From Bryobacter aggregatus MPL3 (GTDB lineage Bacteria > Acidobacteriota > Terriglobia > Bryobacterales > Bryobacteraceae), in contig NZ_JNIF01000003.1 in NCBI RefSeq assembly GCF_000702445.1, positions 248,001 to 312,000 of the forward strand: DNA of 64,000 nt. Direction: 5' to 3'. This document shows positions 7,954 through 20,885 of the stretch, piece after piece (within the stretch, counting starts at the first letter, position 1; each line of letters begins with the position of its first letter). The notes under the pieces were generated by a model that did not search any database, was not told the DNA's origin, and saw only the letters and a list, made by a program, of their open reading frames with translations. The position numbers were made by a program, and so were the translations under genes.

Positions 7954-10281
7954 TTAAACGAGTTTGGTCTTGCGGACCGGCAACTCGCGGATGCGCTTGC
8001 CTGTCGCCGCAAAGATCGCGTTGGTGATGGCCGGAACAATCACCGGAACACCGGGTTCGCCGACGCCCGCCGCCAGTTCGTTGCTGGGCACGATGTGGAC
8101 ATGGATGTTCCGTGGCGACTCGCTAATGCGAGCAACCGGGTAATCGTGGAAGTTGGACTGTGTGATGTGCCCATCGGCAGCTGAGATCTCGCCGAGCATG
8201 GCGATCGAGGTGCCGAAGATTGCCGCGCCTTCAAACTGCGAACGCACGCGGTCGGGATTGACGATCTTGCCGCAATCAGCGACGGTCCAGACATTCGGGA
8301 TGGTGAGCTTGCCGTTGTCGTCGATTTCGACTTCGACAACGCTTGCGATGTAGCTGAGGAAGCTGCGATGGGCGGCAATGCCGAGCGCGCGATTCTTAGT
8401 CGCCTTCTTCTTGCCGTAGCCGCTTTGCTCGGCAACCATCTCGAGAACACGGCGCAGACGGCCGGTGCTGATCGGGAACTTTTCGAGCGATTGCCCGTTG
8501 TTCCAGGGCTTGACGCCGTCCTTGCTGAGGTCGACATTGCGATCGGGGCCGAGCGTCTTGAGGACGTAGCTGAGGTAATCGCTGTTGTTGGCGACAGCTA
8601 ACTCATCGAGAAAGCTGTGGATGCCGAAGGCGTGGTAGACATGCGCGACCGAACGCAGCCAGCCGAGACGCAGATGGTTCGGCGCGGGGCAGTTTTCGGC
8701 ACGGATGTTCGGCACATCGTAGGGCAACTCGTTGAGGCCCATGCCGATTTCAAATTCGGCTCCGTATTGCTGGCCGGGCCCGAAAGTAGATGCGATTGGC
8801 GGGAAGGCTGAGCGGAAGAGCCAGGAATTCAGGCGTCCGTCGGCGTCCATGCCAGCTTTCATGTGCATGCCAGCTACGGTGTGATAGTAGTCGAACTTGA
8901 TGTCGTCTTCGCGGGTCCAGATCACCTTCACCGGCTTGCCGCTGGCCTTTGAAAGCAACGCAGCTTCGACGACATAGTCGGGCTTGGACTTGCGGCCAAA
9001 GCCACCGCCGAGCAGCGTGACGTGGCAGATGACCTTCGTCTTGTCGATGCCCATTGCCGCGCCAACCGCTTCCTGCACGGCCTGCGGATTCTGCGTCGGG
9101 CACCAGGTTTCGACTGTGCCATTCTTCCATTCAGCAACCGCGACAGGCGGTTCCATCGGAGCGTGGGACAGCATCGGCGTGTAGTAGTCCGCCTCAAGCG
9201 TCTTGGCCGACTTGGCAAAGGCCGCCTCGACGTCACCGCGATTGCGAACCACCTTGCCGGGCTTGCGCGCCGTATCGAGCAGATACTGCCGCTCGTCCTT
9301 CGAGTTGAAGGTCTTGTGCTCGCTCAGGTCCCAGTCGATCTTCAGCTTCTTGCGGCCTTGCAGGACGGCCCAGGTGCTATCGCCCAGAACCGCGACGCCG
9401 CCCAGTTGCTGGAAGAGGTGGGGTTGTTTGAAGAGTGGCAACTCGACAGTTTTGGTGACGCCTTTCACAGCCAGCGCCGCCTTGTCGTCGTAGCTTTTCA
9501 CCTTGCTGCCGTAGACCGGAGGACGCTCGACCATCGCGTAGAGCATGCCCGGAATCTTGGCATCGATGCCAAAGACAGCCTTGCCGGTGACGATGTCGTG
9601 CGAATCGATAATCGGCACATCTTTGCCGATCAGCTTGTACTGGTCGGGAGTCTTGTAGCGGAGTTCGTGCTCTTTGGGGACTTCGAGAGTGGCAGCGACG
9701 GCGAGCAGTTCGCCGTAGGCGAGAGACTGCTTGGTCTTGCCGTTGATGACTTTGCCTTGCGAGGCGGCGACATCGCCGGGCTGGCAATTCCACTTCTGCG
9801 CGGCGGCCCGTTCGAACATCGTGCGCGCCGTAGCGCCGGCCTTGAGCATCGCAGCGCCGAAGTCGCGGACAGAACAAGAGCCGTCGGTATTTTGCGAACC
9901 GTACTTTTCATCACCAAGCGCCTGCTCGACGCGAACTTTTTTCCAGTCAGCTTCGAGTTCGTCAGCCAGCATCATCGGCAACGTGGAACGGCTGCTGGTG
10001 CCCATTTCGGAGCGATGCGCCATGATAACAACGGTTCCGTTGGGCTCGAAACCAAGATAAACGCTCGGCTGCCAGGAGGTGGGGGCGGCATTCGCTGATT
10101 TTGTTCCCGCGCTCACGCCAAAGACGAGTGCGCTGGCGGAAAGGACGGTGCCGACAAAGCCGCGGCGGTCCAGCATTTGAACGCTCTGGTCGTAGTTGGC
10201 ATAGGCCTCTTGGGCCAGGCGAGTGGTCTCGGAGATGCGCTCGGGCGCCGGGCGGCTTTCGCCGTAAGCTGGGTGGATCAT
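7954..10281 (-). CDS. molybdopterin-binding oxidoreductase large subunit (IorB-like, xanthine dehydrogenase family)
   Basis: A 775-residue protein starting at ATG 10281, overlapping the small-subunit stop as TAATG. The upstream extension of the same frame lies inside the small-subunit gene and is not used. A Tat-type signal (RRGFVGTVLSASALVFG) lies at about residues 38-55, so the complex is probably periplasmic. Family motifs include the N-terminal EMGTSSRSTLPMMLADEL, GVAVLGDSTWAVLQGRKKL, and the molybdenum-cofactor motif LLGGGFGRKSKPD. The architecture fits isoquinoline 1-oxidoreductase beta subunits, which hydroxylate N-heterocycles or oxidise aldehydes without a FAD subunit. The substrate cannot be told from sequence. 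Confidence 0.88.
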   Translation of the reverse strand: MIHPAYGESRPAPERISETTRLAQEAYANYDQSVQMLDRRGFVGTVLSASALVFGVSAGTKSANAAPTSWQPSVYLGFEPNGTVVIMAHRSEMGTSSRSTLPMMLADELEADWKKVRVEQALGDEKYGSQNTDGSCSVRDFGAAMLKAGATARTMFERAAAQKWNCQPGDVAASQGKVINGKTKQSLAYGELLAVAATLEVPKEHELRYKTPDQYKLIGKDVPIIDSHDIVTGKAVFGIDAKIPGMLYAMVERPPVYGSKVKSYDDKAALAVKGVTKTVELPLFKQPHLFQQLGGVAVLGDSTWAVLQGRKKLKIDWDLSEHKTFNSKDERQYLLDTARKPGKVVRNRGDVEAAFAKSAKTLEADYYTPMLSHAPMEPPVAVAEWKNGTVETWCPTQNPQAVQEAVGAAMGIDKTKVICHVTLLGGGFGRKSKPDYVVEAALLSKASGKPVKVIWTREDDIKFDYYHTVAGMHMKAGMDADGRLNSWLFRSAFPPIASTFGPGQQYGAEFEIGMGLNELPYDVPNIRAENCPAPNHLRLGWLRSVAHVYHAFGIHSFLDELAVANNSDYLSYVLKTLGPDRNVDLSKDGVKPWNNGQSLEKFPISTGRLRRVLEMVAEQSGYGKKKATKNRALGIAAHRSFLSYIASVVEVEIDDNGKLTIPNVWTVADCGKIVNPDRVRSQFEGAAIFGTSIAMLGEISAADGHITQSNFHDYPVARISESPRNIHVHIVPSNELAAGVGEPGVPVIVPAITNAIFAATGKRIRELPVRKTKLV

Positions 10282-10736
10282 TAGGCCTTCACCCCCGCTG
10301 CCGACTTCACGGCGGCTCGAATTCTGGTGTAGGTGCCGCAACGGCAGATGTTGCCGTTCATGGCGGTATCGATTTGTGCGTCGGTGGGCTTCGGCGTCTT
10401 CTTCAGCAATGCCGCGGCCTGCATGATCTGCCCGGCCTGGCAATAGCCGCACTGGGCGACTCCGTGTTTTTCCCACGCCACCTGACAGGGATGCGTTCCT
10501 GAAGGGCTCAGGCCTTCGATGGTGGTGACTTCTTTCCCAGCCAGAGACTTGACCGGGGTGACGCAACTGCGGATCGCTTCGCCGTTCTGATGAACGGTGC
10601 AGGCACCGCAAAGGCCCATGCCACATCCGAATTTGGATCCAGTAAGAGAGAGCTCATCACGGAGGTACCAGAGCAACGGCATATCACCGTCGCCGTCAAA
10701 CTTCCGGGTTTGCCCGTTGACTTTGAGTTCGATCAT
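10281..10736 (-). CDS. (2Fe-2S)-binding small subunit of molybdenum hydroxylase (IorA-like)
   Basis: A 151-residue iron-sulfur subunit. The plant-type [2Fe-2S] cluster motif is [21 protein letters not shown]-like in pattern (cysteines at about residues 38, 43, 46 and 58). The second cluster uses CGYCQAGQI and CRCGTYTRI. The order and length match IorA and aldehyde oxidase small subunits. It passes electrons from the molybdenum subunit encoded by the overlapping gene downstream. No FAD subunit is encoded nearby, so a cytochrome may be the acceptor. Its start is only about 30 bp from the divergent hslV start. Confidence 0.92.
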   Translation of the reverse strand: MIELKVNGQTRKFDGDGDMPLLWYLRDELSLTGSKFGCGMGLCGACTVHQNGEAIRSCVTPVKSLAGKEVTTIEGLSPSGTHPCQVAWEKHGVAQCGYCQAGQIMQAAALLKKTPKPTDAQIDTAMNGNICRCGTYTRIRAAVKSAAGVKA

Positions 10737-10768
10737 AGCGGTGCATTGATCTTACACTGGTGTTTGGT

Positions 10769-11308
10769 ATGAAACAACGCATTCGGTCCACGACAATCCT
10801 GAGCGTCCGGCGCAATGGCAAGGTCGTGATTGCCGGTGACGGACAGGTCACGCAAGGCTCAGAAGTATTGAAGAGTGGAGCAAAGAAGCTGAGGCGGCTC
10901 TACAACGGTAAGATCCTGGCGGGATTTGCCGGGTCAACGGCAGACGCCTTCAGCCTTTTTGCCCGCTTTGAAGCGAAGCTGGAGCAGCATAACGGGCAAT
11001 TGCCACGCTCGGCCGTAGAATTGGCGAAAGACTGGCGCACCGACAAGATGCTGCGCCATTTGGAGGCGATGCTGATTGTCGCCGACACCGAAAACACCTT
11101 TTTGCTCTCCGGCAACGGCGACGTCATTGAGCCGGACGATTCGATTGCCGCCATCGGCTCGGGAGGCCCCTTTGCGCTTTCCGCCGCGCGCGCCCTGTTT
11201 GAAAACACCGAGTTGAGCGCTCGTGAAATTGTCGAACGATCCATGAAGATCGCAGGCGACATCTGCATCTTCACCAACCACAACATCGCAATCGAGGAAT
11301 TGAACTAA
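10769..11308 (+). CDS. hslV: ATP-dependent protease peptidase subunit HslV
   Basis: HslV (ClpQ) is the N-terminal-threonine peptidase that forms a double hexamer capped by HslU. From ATG 10769 the product is 179 residues: a short propeptide MKQRIRS and then [19 protein letters not shown], with the first Thr as the expected nucleophile after processing. The later [10 protein letters not shown] and the C-terminal [12 protein letters not shown] match the family. A GTG at 10760 in the same frame would add three residues and cannot be excluded. hslU follows 6 bp downstream. Confidence 0.95.
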   Translation: MKQRIRSTTILSVRRNGKVVIAGDGQVTQGSEVLKSGAKKLRRLYNGKILAGFAGSTADAFSLFARFEAKLEQHNGQLPRSAVELAKDWRTDKMLRHLEAMLIVADTENTFLLSGNGDVIEPDDSIAAIGSGGPFALSAARALFENTELSAREIVERSMKIAGDICIFTNHNIAIEELN

Positions 11309-11314
11309 CGCACC

Positions 11315-12679
11315 ATGGTGATCTATTTGCCGAACCACGGGAACGACAACGCCCCGCTGCTGGACGAATTGACTCCGCGCGAAATCGTAGCCGAACTCGA
11401 TAAATACGTCGTCGGCCAGAATGACGCAAAGAAGGCGGTGGCGATCGCACTGCGCAATCGGATTCGCCGCCAGCGTCTCGAGCCAGAGATGGCCGAGGAG
11501 GTGATGCCGAAGAATATTTTGATGATCGGCTCCACCGGCGTCGGCAAAACGGAGATTGCCCGCCGTCTGGCGAAGCTGGCGAATTCGCCGTTTCTCAAGG
11601 TGGAAGCAAGCAAGTTCACCGAGGTCGGCTATGTGGGCCGCGATGTCGAGAGCATGATCCGCGATCTGGTGGAGATCTCGATCGATCTGATTCGCGAGGA
11701 GCGGCTTGATGAAGTGGCCGAGCGTGCCGAACAGAATGCGGAAGACCGGCTACTCGATCTGCTGATGCCTGCACCCGAGGAAGGCGAGACCAAGGAAGCA
11801 ACCGAGAAGATCCGCGAAAAATTGCGCGAGAAGCTGCGCGCCGGCAAGCTGGACGAGAAGAGCGTCGAGCTCGATGTCAAAGAGAAAACACCGCAGGTGC
11901 ATGTCGCGGCCGGCCCCGGCATGGAAGAGATGGGAGCCAACATCCAGGAGATGTTGCCTGGCCTCTTCGGCCCCCGGATGAAGAAGCGCAAGATGCGCGT
12001 GCCCGAGGCGCTCGACTATCTGACCGAAGAAGAAGAAGAGCGGCTGATCGATATGGATCAGATCACCAAAGAGGCGCTCGAACGAGTGGAGCGCAACGGC
12101 ATTATCTTCCTCGATGAGATCGATAAGATTGCGGGCCGCGAAGGCGGCGGTGGTCCGGATGTCTCGCGAGAAGGCGTCCAGCGCGACATTCTCCCGATTG
12201 TCGAAGGAACCACGGTCAATACCCGCTACGGCTTTGTCCGCACCGACCATATTCTCTTTGTCGCCGCCGGCGCCTTCCACGTCTCGAAGCCTTCGGACCT
12301 GATTCCGGAATTGCAGGGCCGCTTCCCGATTCGCGTCGAGTTGCAGGCGCTGACCCATGCGGATTTTGTCCGCATTCTGAAAGAGCCGAAGAACGCGCTG
12401 ACCAAGCAATACATCGCCCTGCTCGAGACCGAAGGCATCAAGCTGAAGTTTGATGAGAGCGCGATCGAAGAGATGGCCAAGCTGGCCGTTGAAGTGAATC
12501 TGTCGACCGAGAACATCGGCGCGCGACGCCTGCACACGATCATCGAGAAGGTGCTGGAAGAGATTTCCTTCGAAGGGCCGGACTTGAAGAAGAAGAAAGT
12601 GACGATCGATGCGGCCTATGTGCGCAAGCAACTGGCTTCCATTGTGAAAGACCAAGACCTCAGCCGGTACATTCTATGA
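11315..12679 (+). CDS. hslU: ATP-dependent protease ATPase subunit HslU
   Basis: A 454-residue AAA+ unfoldase that feeds substrates into HslV. The N-terminus reads [21 protein letters not shown], Walker A is GSTGVGKTE, the pore loop is GYVGRD, Walker B is [10 protein letters not shown], and the C-terminus ends DLSRYIL, the tail that docks into HslV. The intermediate domain (about residues 130-230) is charged and helical, as usual. Length is normal. It is translationally coupled to the next gene by a 4-bp overlap. Confidence 0.97.
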   Translation: MVIYLPNHGNDNAPLLDELTPREIVAELDKYVVGQNDAKKAVAIALRNRIRRQRLEPEMAEEVMPKNILMIGSTGVGKTEIARRLAKLANSPFLKVEASKFTEVGYVGRDVESMIRDLVEISIDLIREERLDEVAERAEQNAEDRLLDLLMPAPEEGETKEATEKIREKLREKLRAGKLDEKSVELDVKEKTPQVHVAAGPGMEEMGANIQEMLPGLFGPRMKKRKMRVPEALDYLTEEEEERLIDMDQITKEALERVERNGIIFLDEIDKIAGREGGGGPDVSREGVQRDILPIVEGTTVNTRYGFVRTDHILFVAAGAFHVSKPSDLIPELQGRFPIRVELQALTHADFVRILKEPKNALTKQYIALLETEGIKLKFDESAIEEMAKLAVEVNLSTENIGARRLHTIIEKVLEEISFEGPDLKKKKVTIDAAYVRKQLASIVKDQDLSRYIL

Positions 12680-13656
12680 GGCATTGCGGCGTCCTGATCC
12701 TGGCGGCGCTCAGCTTGGGATCCTGCGGCTATGTGGGAGACCCGATGCCTCCTGCGTTGAAAATTCCCATGGCGGTGACTGATCTTTCTATCGCCCAGGT
12801 GGGACCAAATTTGCTGGTCCACTTCACCATTCCGCCCAAGACGATGGAAGGCCTGCCATTGGAGCGTCTGGGCGCGATCGAGTTGAAAATCGGCGCGAGT
12901 CCAGCTCCTCCCTTTCAGGTGGAGGCTTGGAGCAATCAGGCGCGTGTGGTCGATGTATCGGCAACCGCGCCGGGTATTGTCCACGCAAAGATTCCAGTGA
13001 AGGATTGGGCGAATCAGGAAGTGGTGGTGGGCGTGCGGGTGGCCAATCAGAAGATGCGCGTCTCGCCTTGGTCCAACTTCGCGACCCTCCAGGTGCTGCC
13101 TGCGTTGGAGATTCCGGCAGACTTCCGTGCGGCAGCCTCCGCGACCGGGGTCGAACTCGATTGGAGCGAGGGCAGCCCCCGACCGGGCTTAGAGTGGCGC
13201 ATCTTCCGTCAAGGTCCCGACGAGAAGGAAGCAACCGAGATCGCCAATGTCAGCACCCCAAAGTTTAGCGACAGCGGCGCACAGCACGGCCAGACCTACA
13301 GGTACTCCATCCTCAGCGTGCTGGGCAAGGCAACGAGTGAACGGAGTGAGGCGATCACGATCACCCCGGTGGACACCTTTGCTCCCGCGACGCCTTCGGG
13401 ATTGTCCGCGCTGGCAGCTCCTGCGGCGGTGCAGCTCAGTTGGGAGCGGAATCGCGAAACCGACCTGGCCTTCTACCGGGTGTATCGATCTGTCGACGGC
13501 GGCCCCTTGGTCAAAATTGCAGAGTTGCCGAGTGCGGCGAATTTCCGCGACACCGATGTCAAGCCTGGCTTCCTCTATCGCTACTCCGTTTCGGCCAGCG
13601 ATCAGAAGGGCAATGAGAGTCCGAAATCAGAACCAGTGGAGATTCGAATTCCGTGA
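12676..13656 (+). CDS. lipoprotein with fibronectin type III repeats
   Basis: A 326-residue protein with a lipoprotein signal ending in LGSC (Cys about 17), so it is probably membrane-anchored. Two FN3-like domains are visible at about residues 145-230 and 235-326 (for example LEWRIFRQ...YRYSIL and [20 protein letters not shown]...[10 protein letters not shown]...[13 protein letters not shown]). FN3 lipoproteins bind proteins or carbohydrates; the partner is unknown. The start overlaps the hslU stop by 4 bp and its stop overlaps the next GTG start, so it sits inside the hslVU operon. Confidence 0.8.
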   Translation: MRHCGVLILAALSLGSCGYVGDPMPPALKIPMAVTDLSIAQVGPNLLVHFTIPPKTMEGLPLERLGAIELKIGASPAPPFQVEAWSNQARVVDVSATAPGIVHAKIPVKDWANQEVVVGVRVANQKMRVSPWSNFATLQVLPALEIPADFRAAASATGVELDWSEGSPRPGLEWRIFRQGPDEKEATEIANVSTPKFSDSGAQHGQTYRYSILSVLGKATSERSEAITITPVDTFAPATPSGLSALAAPAAVQLSWERNRETDLAFYRVYRSVDGGPLVKIAELPSAANFRDTDVKPGFLYRYSVSASDQKGNESPKSEPVEIRIP

Positions 13657-14432
13657 AGAAATTTATACGCTTCGCCTTGAGCCAGGATGCGGAACCGACA
13701 ACCGTTCATGGCCTCTATGGCTTGTTAGAAGGCGATCAGGTAATCGAGACCGGCCAGCTCTTCGGAACCCAGTGCGCCGAAGAGCACAGGCGTAGCGCCG
13801 TACGGCTGCTGCCGCCGGTGCTGCCGTCGAAGATCATCTGCGTGGGACGCAACTATGTCGACCACGCAAAGGAACTCGGCAACGACGTACCCACCGAACC
13901 GCTGATCTTCCTGAAGCCCCAGTCGTCTCTCATCACCAACGGCGACTCCATCGTTTACCCGCCCCAGTCGAGCCGTGTCGATTTCGAGGGCGAGATCGGC
14001 CTGGTGATCTCCAAGCGCGGCCGCAACATCAAGCCCGAGGATGCTTGGGAGCATGTCTTCGGATATACCTGCGTCAACGACATTACGGCCCGCGATCTCC
14101 AGAAAAAAGATGGTCAATGGACTCGCGGCAAAGGTTTTGACACCTTTTGCTCGGTGGGGCCGTGGATGGTATCGAAGGAAGACTTCGACCTGACGAAAAC
14201 GACGCTACGTACAAAACTGAACGGAGAGTTGAAGCAGGAGGGGACGGCATCACAGATGATTTTTGACGTGGGTGCTATACTCGCCTTCGTAAGCTCATTC
14301 CTCACGCTCGAGCCCGGCGACCTGATCGCCACTGGGACACCAGCCGGGGTGGGGCCCATGCAACCCGGTGACCAAGTCACTGTTGAAGTTGAAGGCCTGG
14401 GTTCGCTCACCAACACAGTCATCAAGGGTTAA
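13653..14432 (+). CDS. fumarylacetoacetate hydrolase family protein
   Basis: A 259-residue protein starting at GTG 13653, overlapping the upstream stop. The FAH C-terminal domain is clear: IICVGRNYVDHAKELG, FLKPQSSLI, the metal ligands in DFEGEIGLVI, and FGYTCVNDITARDLQ, GKGFDTFCSVGPW and the terminal ATGTPAGVGPM. The family includes hydrolases and decarboxylases of 2-oxo acids in aromatic degradation, and acylpyruvases. The exact substrate is not evident. A transaldolase-like gene follows 6 bp later. Confidence 0.9.
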   Translation: MKKFIRFALSQDAEPTTVHGLYGLLEGDQVIETGQLFGTQCAEEHRRSAVRLLPPVLPSKIICVGRNYVDHAKELGNDVPTEPLIFLKPQSSLITNGDSIVYPPQSSRVDFEGEIGLVISKRGRNIKPEDAWEHVFGYTCVNDITARDLQKKDGQWTRGKGFDTFCSVGPWMVSKEDFDLTKTTLRTKLNGELKQEGTASQMIFDVGAILAFVSSFLTLEPGDLIATGTPAGVGPMQPGDQVTVEVEGLGSLTNTVIKG

Positions 14433-14438
14433 ATTCAC

Positions 14439-15092
14439 ATGAAAATCTTTCTCGATACCGCAAATCTGGACGAACTGAAGAAAGCCGCCGCTTGGGGCGT
14501 CGTCGACGGCGTCACCACCAACCCGTCGCTGATCGCCAAGGAAGGCATCAAGATTGAAGAGCAGATCGCACGCATCTGCGACATCATCGACGGCGACATC
14601 TCGGCCGAAGTGATTTCGACCACCGCCAAGGAAATGGTGGAAGAGGGCCGCAAGCTCGCCAAGATCCACAAGAACGTCGTCGTCAAGGTGCCGCTCATCC
14701 GTGACGGCATCCAGGCCTGCTCTGAGCTGTCGAAGGAAGGCATCCGTCTGAACGTGACGCTTTGCTTCTCGCCCGCCCAGGCCCTGCTCGCCGCCAAAGC
14801 TGGCGCCTACATCGTCAGCCCCTTCGTCGGTCGTCTGGACGACATCGCCCAGCTCGGCATGGAACTGATCGAATCGATCACCACCATCTACGGCAACTAC
14901 GGCTACACCACGCAGGTTCTGGCCGCCAGCCTCCGCAGCCCGCTGCACGTCGCACAGGCCGCTGAAGTGGGCGCCGACATCGGCACCCTGCCCTTCAAGG
15001 TTCTCGACCAGATGTTCAACCACCCGCTCACCGATAAGGGCCTTGAGATCTTCTTGAAGGATTACGCGAAAGCGTTCGAAACCTCCAAGTAG
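14439..15092 (+). CDS. fsa: fructose-6-phosphate aldolase / transaldolase-like enzyme
   Basis: A 217-residue single-domain TIM barrel of the small transaldolase group ([29 protein letters not shown]). The Schiff-base lysine is Lys83 in VVVKVPLI, and [19 protein letters not shown] and [12 protein letters not shown] follow. Members act either as transaldolase in the pentose phosphate pathway or as fructose-6-phosphate aldolase, and sequence alone does not separate them confidently. It is an ordinary length for the group. The next gene starts 10 bp after its stop. Confidence 0.92.
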   Translation: MKIFLDTANLDELKKAAAWGVVDGVTTNPSLIAKEGIKIEEQIARICDIIDGDISAEVISTTAKEMVEEGRKLAKIHKNVVVKVPLIRDGIQACSELSKEGIRLNVTLCFSPAQALLAAKAGAYIVSPFVGRLDDIAQLGMELIESITTIYGNYGYTTQVLAASLRSPLHVAQAAEVGADIGTLPFKVLDQMFNHPLTDKGLEIFLKDYAKAFETSK

Positions 15093-15102
15093 ACCACGAA
15101 TC

Positions 15103-15474
15103 ATGAAGAAAACCCTCTTAACCCTCGCACTGCTTGCCACGATGATGGGCGGCCAGGCCTTTGCGGCCAAGAAACCGACCACGGTGATTCACGTCATCAA
15201 CGTTCGTTTCAAGCCGGAAGCTTCGAAGGAAGACGTCACGAAGGCCATCGCGGCCATCGGGACCGTGGCTGGCAAGTACAAGGGCATCAAAAATGTCTGG
15301 TTGAACCCGATCAAGGTACAAGGCGGTGACTCGAAGTTCACCCACGTTCTCGTGATGGAATTCGCCAGCCAGGCGGCCTTGAAGAAGTACACGGATTCGC
15401 CCGAGCAATTGGAGTGGTACAAACTCTGGTTGCCGGTACGTGAGCTGTCGAATACACACGACGTCACGAACTAA
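15103..15474 (+). CDS. exported stress-responsive alpha/beta barrel (Dabb-like) protein
   Basis: A 123-residue protein with a clear signal peptide (MKKTLLTLALLATMMGGQAFA). The mature part resembles the Dabb ferredoxin-like fold: TVIHVINVRFKPEASKED, then a glycine-containing loop, FTHVLVMEFASQAALKKY and the terminal HDVTN. Dabb proteins form dimeric barrels, and most lack a known activity. A strong terminator follows at 15499-15530, so this ends the transcript that begins at hslV. Confidence 0.7.
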   Translation: MKKTLLTLALLATMMGGQAFAAKKPTTVIHVINVRFKPEASKEDVTKAIAAIGTVAGKYKGIKNVWLNPIKVQGGDSKFTHVLVMEFASQAALKKYTDSPEQLEWYKLWLPVRELSNTHDVTN

Positions 15475-15498
15475 GCAGTTCTGCAATCGTTGCTTGAA

Positions 15499-15530
15499 GG
15501 AGCGTGCCACTAGCGTGGTGCGCTCCTTTT
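15499..15530 (+). terminator. intrinsic terminator
   Basis: The arms GGAGCGTGCCAC and GTGGTGCGCTCC pair over 12 positions (two G-T pairs) around the loop TAGC. TTTT follows. It lies 24 bp after the Dabb-like gene and 23 bp before the RidA-family gene. Confidence 0.85.
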
Positions 15531-15552
15531 GCATTTGGGCTAGGCTATTTTC

Positions 15553-16002
15553 ATGATTTCCTGGCTGCTGGCAACTGCGCTGCTCGCGCAACACCAATAC
15601 CCCAAGTCCGCGGCGCTGCCGCCGGCCAATGGCTACAGTCATGTCGTGGTGGCGGCACCCGGCAAGATGGTCTTTCTCGCCGGTCAGGTAGCGCTCGACC
15701 GTGAGGGAAAGTTAGTGGGCAAAGACGACCTCAAAGCGCAGACCGAGAAGGTGTTCGAGAATCTGAAAACGGCGCTGGCCAGCGCAGGAGCCGACTTCTC
15801 GCATGTGGTGAAGGTCAACTGGTATGTCAAGAACTTCCAGCCCAGCCAAGTTCCGGTGATTCGAGAGGTGCGCAATCGCTATTTCGATCTGAAGAATCCA
15901 CCGGCCAGCACGCTCGTTGGGGTATCGGAGCTATTTATGGCCGATGTGCTGATTGAGGTGGAGGTGACGGCCGTGATTCCAGAGAAGGCAGGCAAGTCAT
16001 GA
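15553..16002 (+). CDS. RidA/YjgF-family protein with N-terminal extension
   Basis: A 149-residue protein. Residues about 20-149 form a RidA domain (GYSHVVVAAPGKMVFLAGQV, NLKTALASAGADFSHVVKV, NRYFDLKNPPASTLVGVSEL, VLIEVEVTAVIP). RidA proteins hydrolyse reactive enamine/imine intermediates. The arginine usually needed for this activity should lie in the NPPAS-T segment, but here the segment reads PPASTLVGV with no Arg, so the deaminase activity is doubtful. The first 12 residues are hydrophobic and may be a weak signal peptide. It overlaps the next gene by 4 bp. Confidence 0.82.
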   Translation: MISWLLATALLAQHQYPKSAALPPANGYSHVVVAAPGKMVFLAGQVALDREGKLVGKDDLKAQTEKVFENLKTALASAGADFSHVVKVNWYVKNFQPSQVPVIREVRNRYFDLKNPPASTLVGVSELFMADVLIEVEVTAVIPEKAGKS

Positions 16003-16466
16003 GGTGGCTGCGTCCGATTCTGTTGGGCGGCTTGGTGGCCGGGGCGATCGACCTCGCCGATGCGATGCTGGTCTTCGGCCTCCGGGGCATCGCCCCCTTC
16101 CGCATCCTGCAGGCCATTGCCAGTGGCTGGTTGGGAATGGCCGCCTTCCAGGGCGGCAACCAAACGGCGCTATTGGGTTTGTTTTTCCATTTTCTGATCG
16201 CGACAGGAGCCGCCGCCACCTATGTGCTGGCCAGCAGGCGGTTTGCAGTTCTGCGCACACGCCCCATTGCCGCAGGACTCCTGTTTGGGCTGCTGGTTTA
16301 CGGCTTCATGAATTTGGTGGTGCTACCACTGTCGGCCGCTCGTTCTGGCGGCGATTCCCTGCTCCTGCAGCTCAATGGAATCGCGGTGCATATGGTGGGA
16401 GTGGGGCTGCCAATTGCTTGGATTACCTCGAAGTATAGACCGCAAAGCGACCCCATGCTACGCTAG
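15999..16466 (+). CDS. small four-helix membrane protein, unknown
   Basis: A 155-residue protein with about four hydrophobic segments (near residues 5-27, 50-75, 87-110 and 125-145). It has a weak resemblance to YagU/DUF1440-like inner-membrane proteins. There are no catalytic motifs. The start is fixed by the ATGA overlap with the RidA-like gene, so the two are probably translated together. kdsB follows after 3 bp on the same strand. Confidence 0.6.
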   Translation: MRWLRPILLGGLVAGAIDLADAMLVFGLRGIAPFRILQAIASGWLGMAAFQGGNQTALLGLFFHFLIATGAAATYVLASRRFAVLRTRPIAAGLLFGLLVYGFMNLVVLPLSAARSGGDSLLLQLNGIAVHMVGVGLPIAWITSKYRPQSDPMLR

Positions 16467-16469
16467 TAT

Positions 16470-19673
<3,204 letters not shown>

Positions 19674-19689
19674 TAGGAACAGAGTGTCT

Positions 19690-20193
19690 ATGCGTAACCG
19701 TATTCTTCGTCAATCCCGTCGCGGCTTTTCTTTGACGGAACTGCTGATCGTCATTGCGATCATCCTGATCATTGTCGCCGCCGCGCTTCCCCGATTGACC
19801 AAAGCGCGTATGTTCGCCGAAGAGACCGCAGCCATCCGCGCCGTCTCGGTGATTCACACCGCGCAGACGCAGTACTACTCGCAGTTTGGACGCTATGCCA
19901 CGACACTGACCGAACTGGGACCGCCCGTGAGCGGCGCCGCTGGCCCTTCGGGCGCAGATCTGGTGGATCGTGAATTAGGGGAAGGCCATAAAGGCGGCTA
20001 TCTCTTCGCCATCCAGGGCAACCCCCAGGGTTATGTGGTCAGCGCCCAACCCAAGCAGTTTGGCACCAACGGCAGCCGCACTTTCTATAGTGACCAGACC
20101 CAGATCATTCGCAACCGCTTTACGAACGAGCCCGCCACGGTCCAGGATGCGGAAATCGGCAGTTCCGACAAGGGCGACGCGAACAAGAAGTAG
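19690..20193 (+). CDS. type IV pilin-like / pseudopilin protein
   Basis: A 167-residue protein starting at ATG 19690. A type III prepilin signal is visible, RRGFSLTELL, with cleavage expected between G and F and the conserved Glu at position +5. The hydrophobic helix IVIAIILIIVAAALPRL follows. The globular part includes IRAVSVIHTAQTQYYSQFGR, the pattern seen in GspG-like and small major-pilin-like proteins. No pilus assembly gene is nearby, so it is an orphan here. It may be co-transcribed with kdsA. Confidence 0.85.
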   Translation: MRNRILRQSRRGFSLTELLIVIAIILIIVAAALPRLTKARMFAEETAAIRAVSVIHTAQTQYYSQFGRYATTLTELGPPVSGAAGPSGADLVDRELGEGHKGGYLFAIQGNPQGYVVSAQPKQFGTNGSRTFYSDQTQIIRNRFTNEPATVQDAEIGSSDKGDANKK

Positions 20194-20202
20194 CGCCGCC
20201 GT

Positions 20203-20868
20203 TTACATCCAGAACTGCCACTTGCCAGACCAGATCACGTAGAGGCTCAACACCAGATTCGTCACTCCGTGTACGAAGATGATGTCCCCTAAGCTCTTGG
20301 TGCGAGTGAACCACCAGTTGTAAATGATGCCCGTGAGCAGACCGACTTCCCAGTAGGGGCCGTGCTCCAAGGCAAACAAAGCAGCGACAATCCAGAACGA
20401 CTGCGAATCATAGCTCCCCATCGGCAGCGTTTCAAAATCGCGCTTGATCAACCAGCGCAGCATCCAGGCCCGCCAGAACAATTCCTCCAGAACCGGCACC
20501 AGCAGTGCCGCGCTGAGCGTGCGGAACACCAATAGAAACGGACTCGCCAGTTGCTCTGCCCCCAGCGACACCCGGACCTCTCCGGTGATCGAATTGGTGA
20601 ACAGCCAGTGCTGCCGCCAACCGGGGAATAGCGTGTCTGGCGCGATCCAGAACAAGAAAACTCCGATGCCGATTGCCAGGCTGACGCCAAAGTGCCGGAC
20701 CCGAAGGTCCAGCACTTTGCGGGAAAAGATCCAAATGACGGCGGCGACAATGGCAACACGCACTGCGTATTCCCACTCACCGAGAAAAGCCAACTGCTTC
20801 TGAATCGCCAGGAGGGCGAGAAAAATCAGGAACGGCGCCACATAGGGCACGCTCGGGTTGTTTTTCAT
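20203..20868 (-). CDS. CPBP-family intramembrane protease, PEP-CTERM-associated type
   Basis: A 221-residue membrane protein starting at ATG 20868. Six to eight transmembrane segments are present. The CPBP (CAAX protease and bacteriocin-processing) motifs are visible: PVLEELFWRAWMLRWL with the paired glutamates and Arg, FALEHGPYWEVGLLTG with the first His, and DIIFVHGVTNLVL with the second. The DUF-like pattern fits the CAAX-protease-related family linked to exosortase/PEP-CTERM systems. It lies 17 bp downstream of the TPR lipoprotein, also a PEP-CTERM-linked type. No exosortase gene is in the window. Confidence 0.75.
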   Translation of the reverse strand: MKNNPSVPYVAPFLIFLALLAIQKQLAFLGEWEYAVRVAIVAAVIWIFSRKVLDLRVRHFGVSLAIGIGVFLFWIAPDTLFPGWRQHWLFTNSITGEVRVSLGAEQLASPFLLVFRTLSAALLVPVLEELFWRAWMLRWLIKRDFETLPMGSYDSQSFWIVAALFALEHGPYWEVGLLTGIIYNWWFTRTKSLGDIIFVHGVTNLVLSLYVIWSGKWQFWM

Positions 20869-20885
20869 GAAAGGCTCAGATCCGC

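Noticed and set aside
7954-10626. 890-residue minus-strand reading frame
   Set aside because: The N-terminal 115 residues lie inside the small-subunit gene and have no family character. The true start is 10281.
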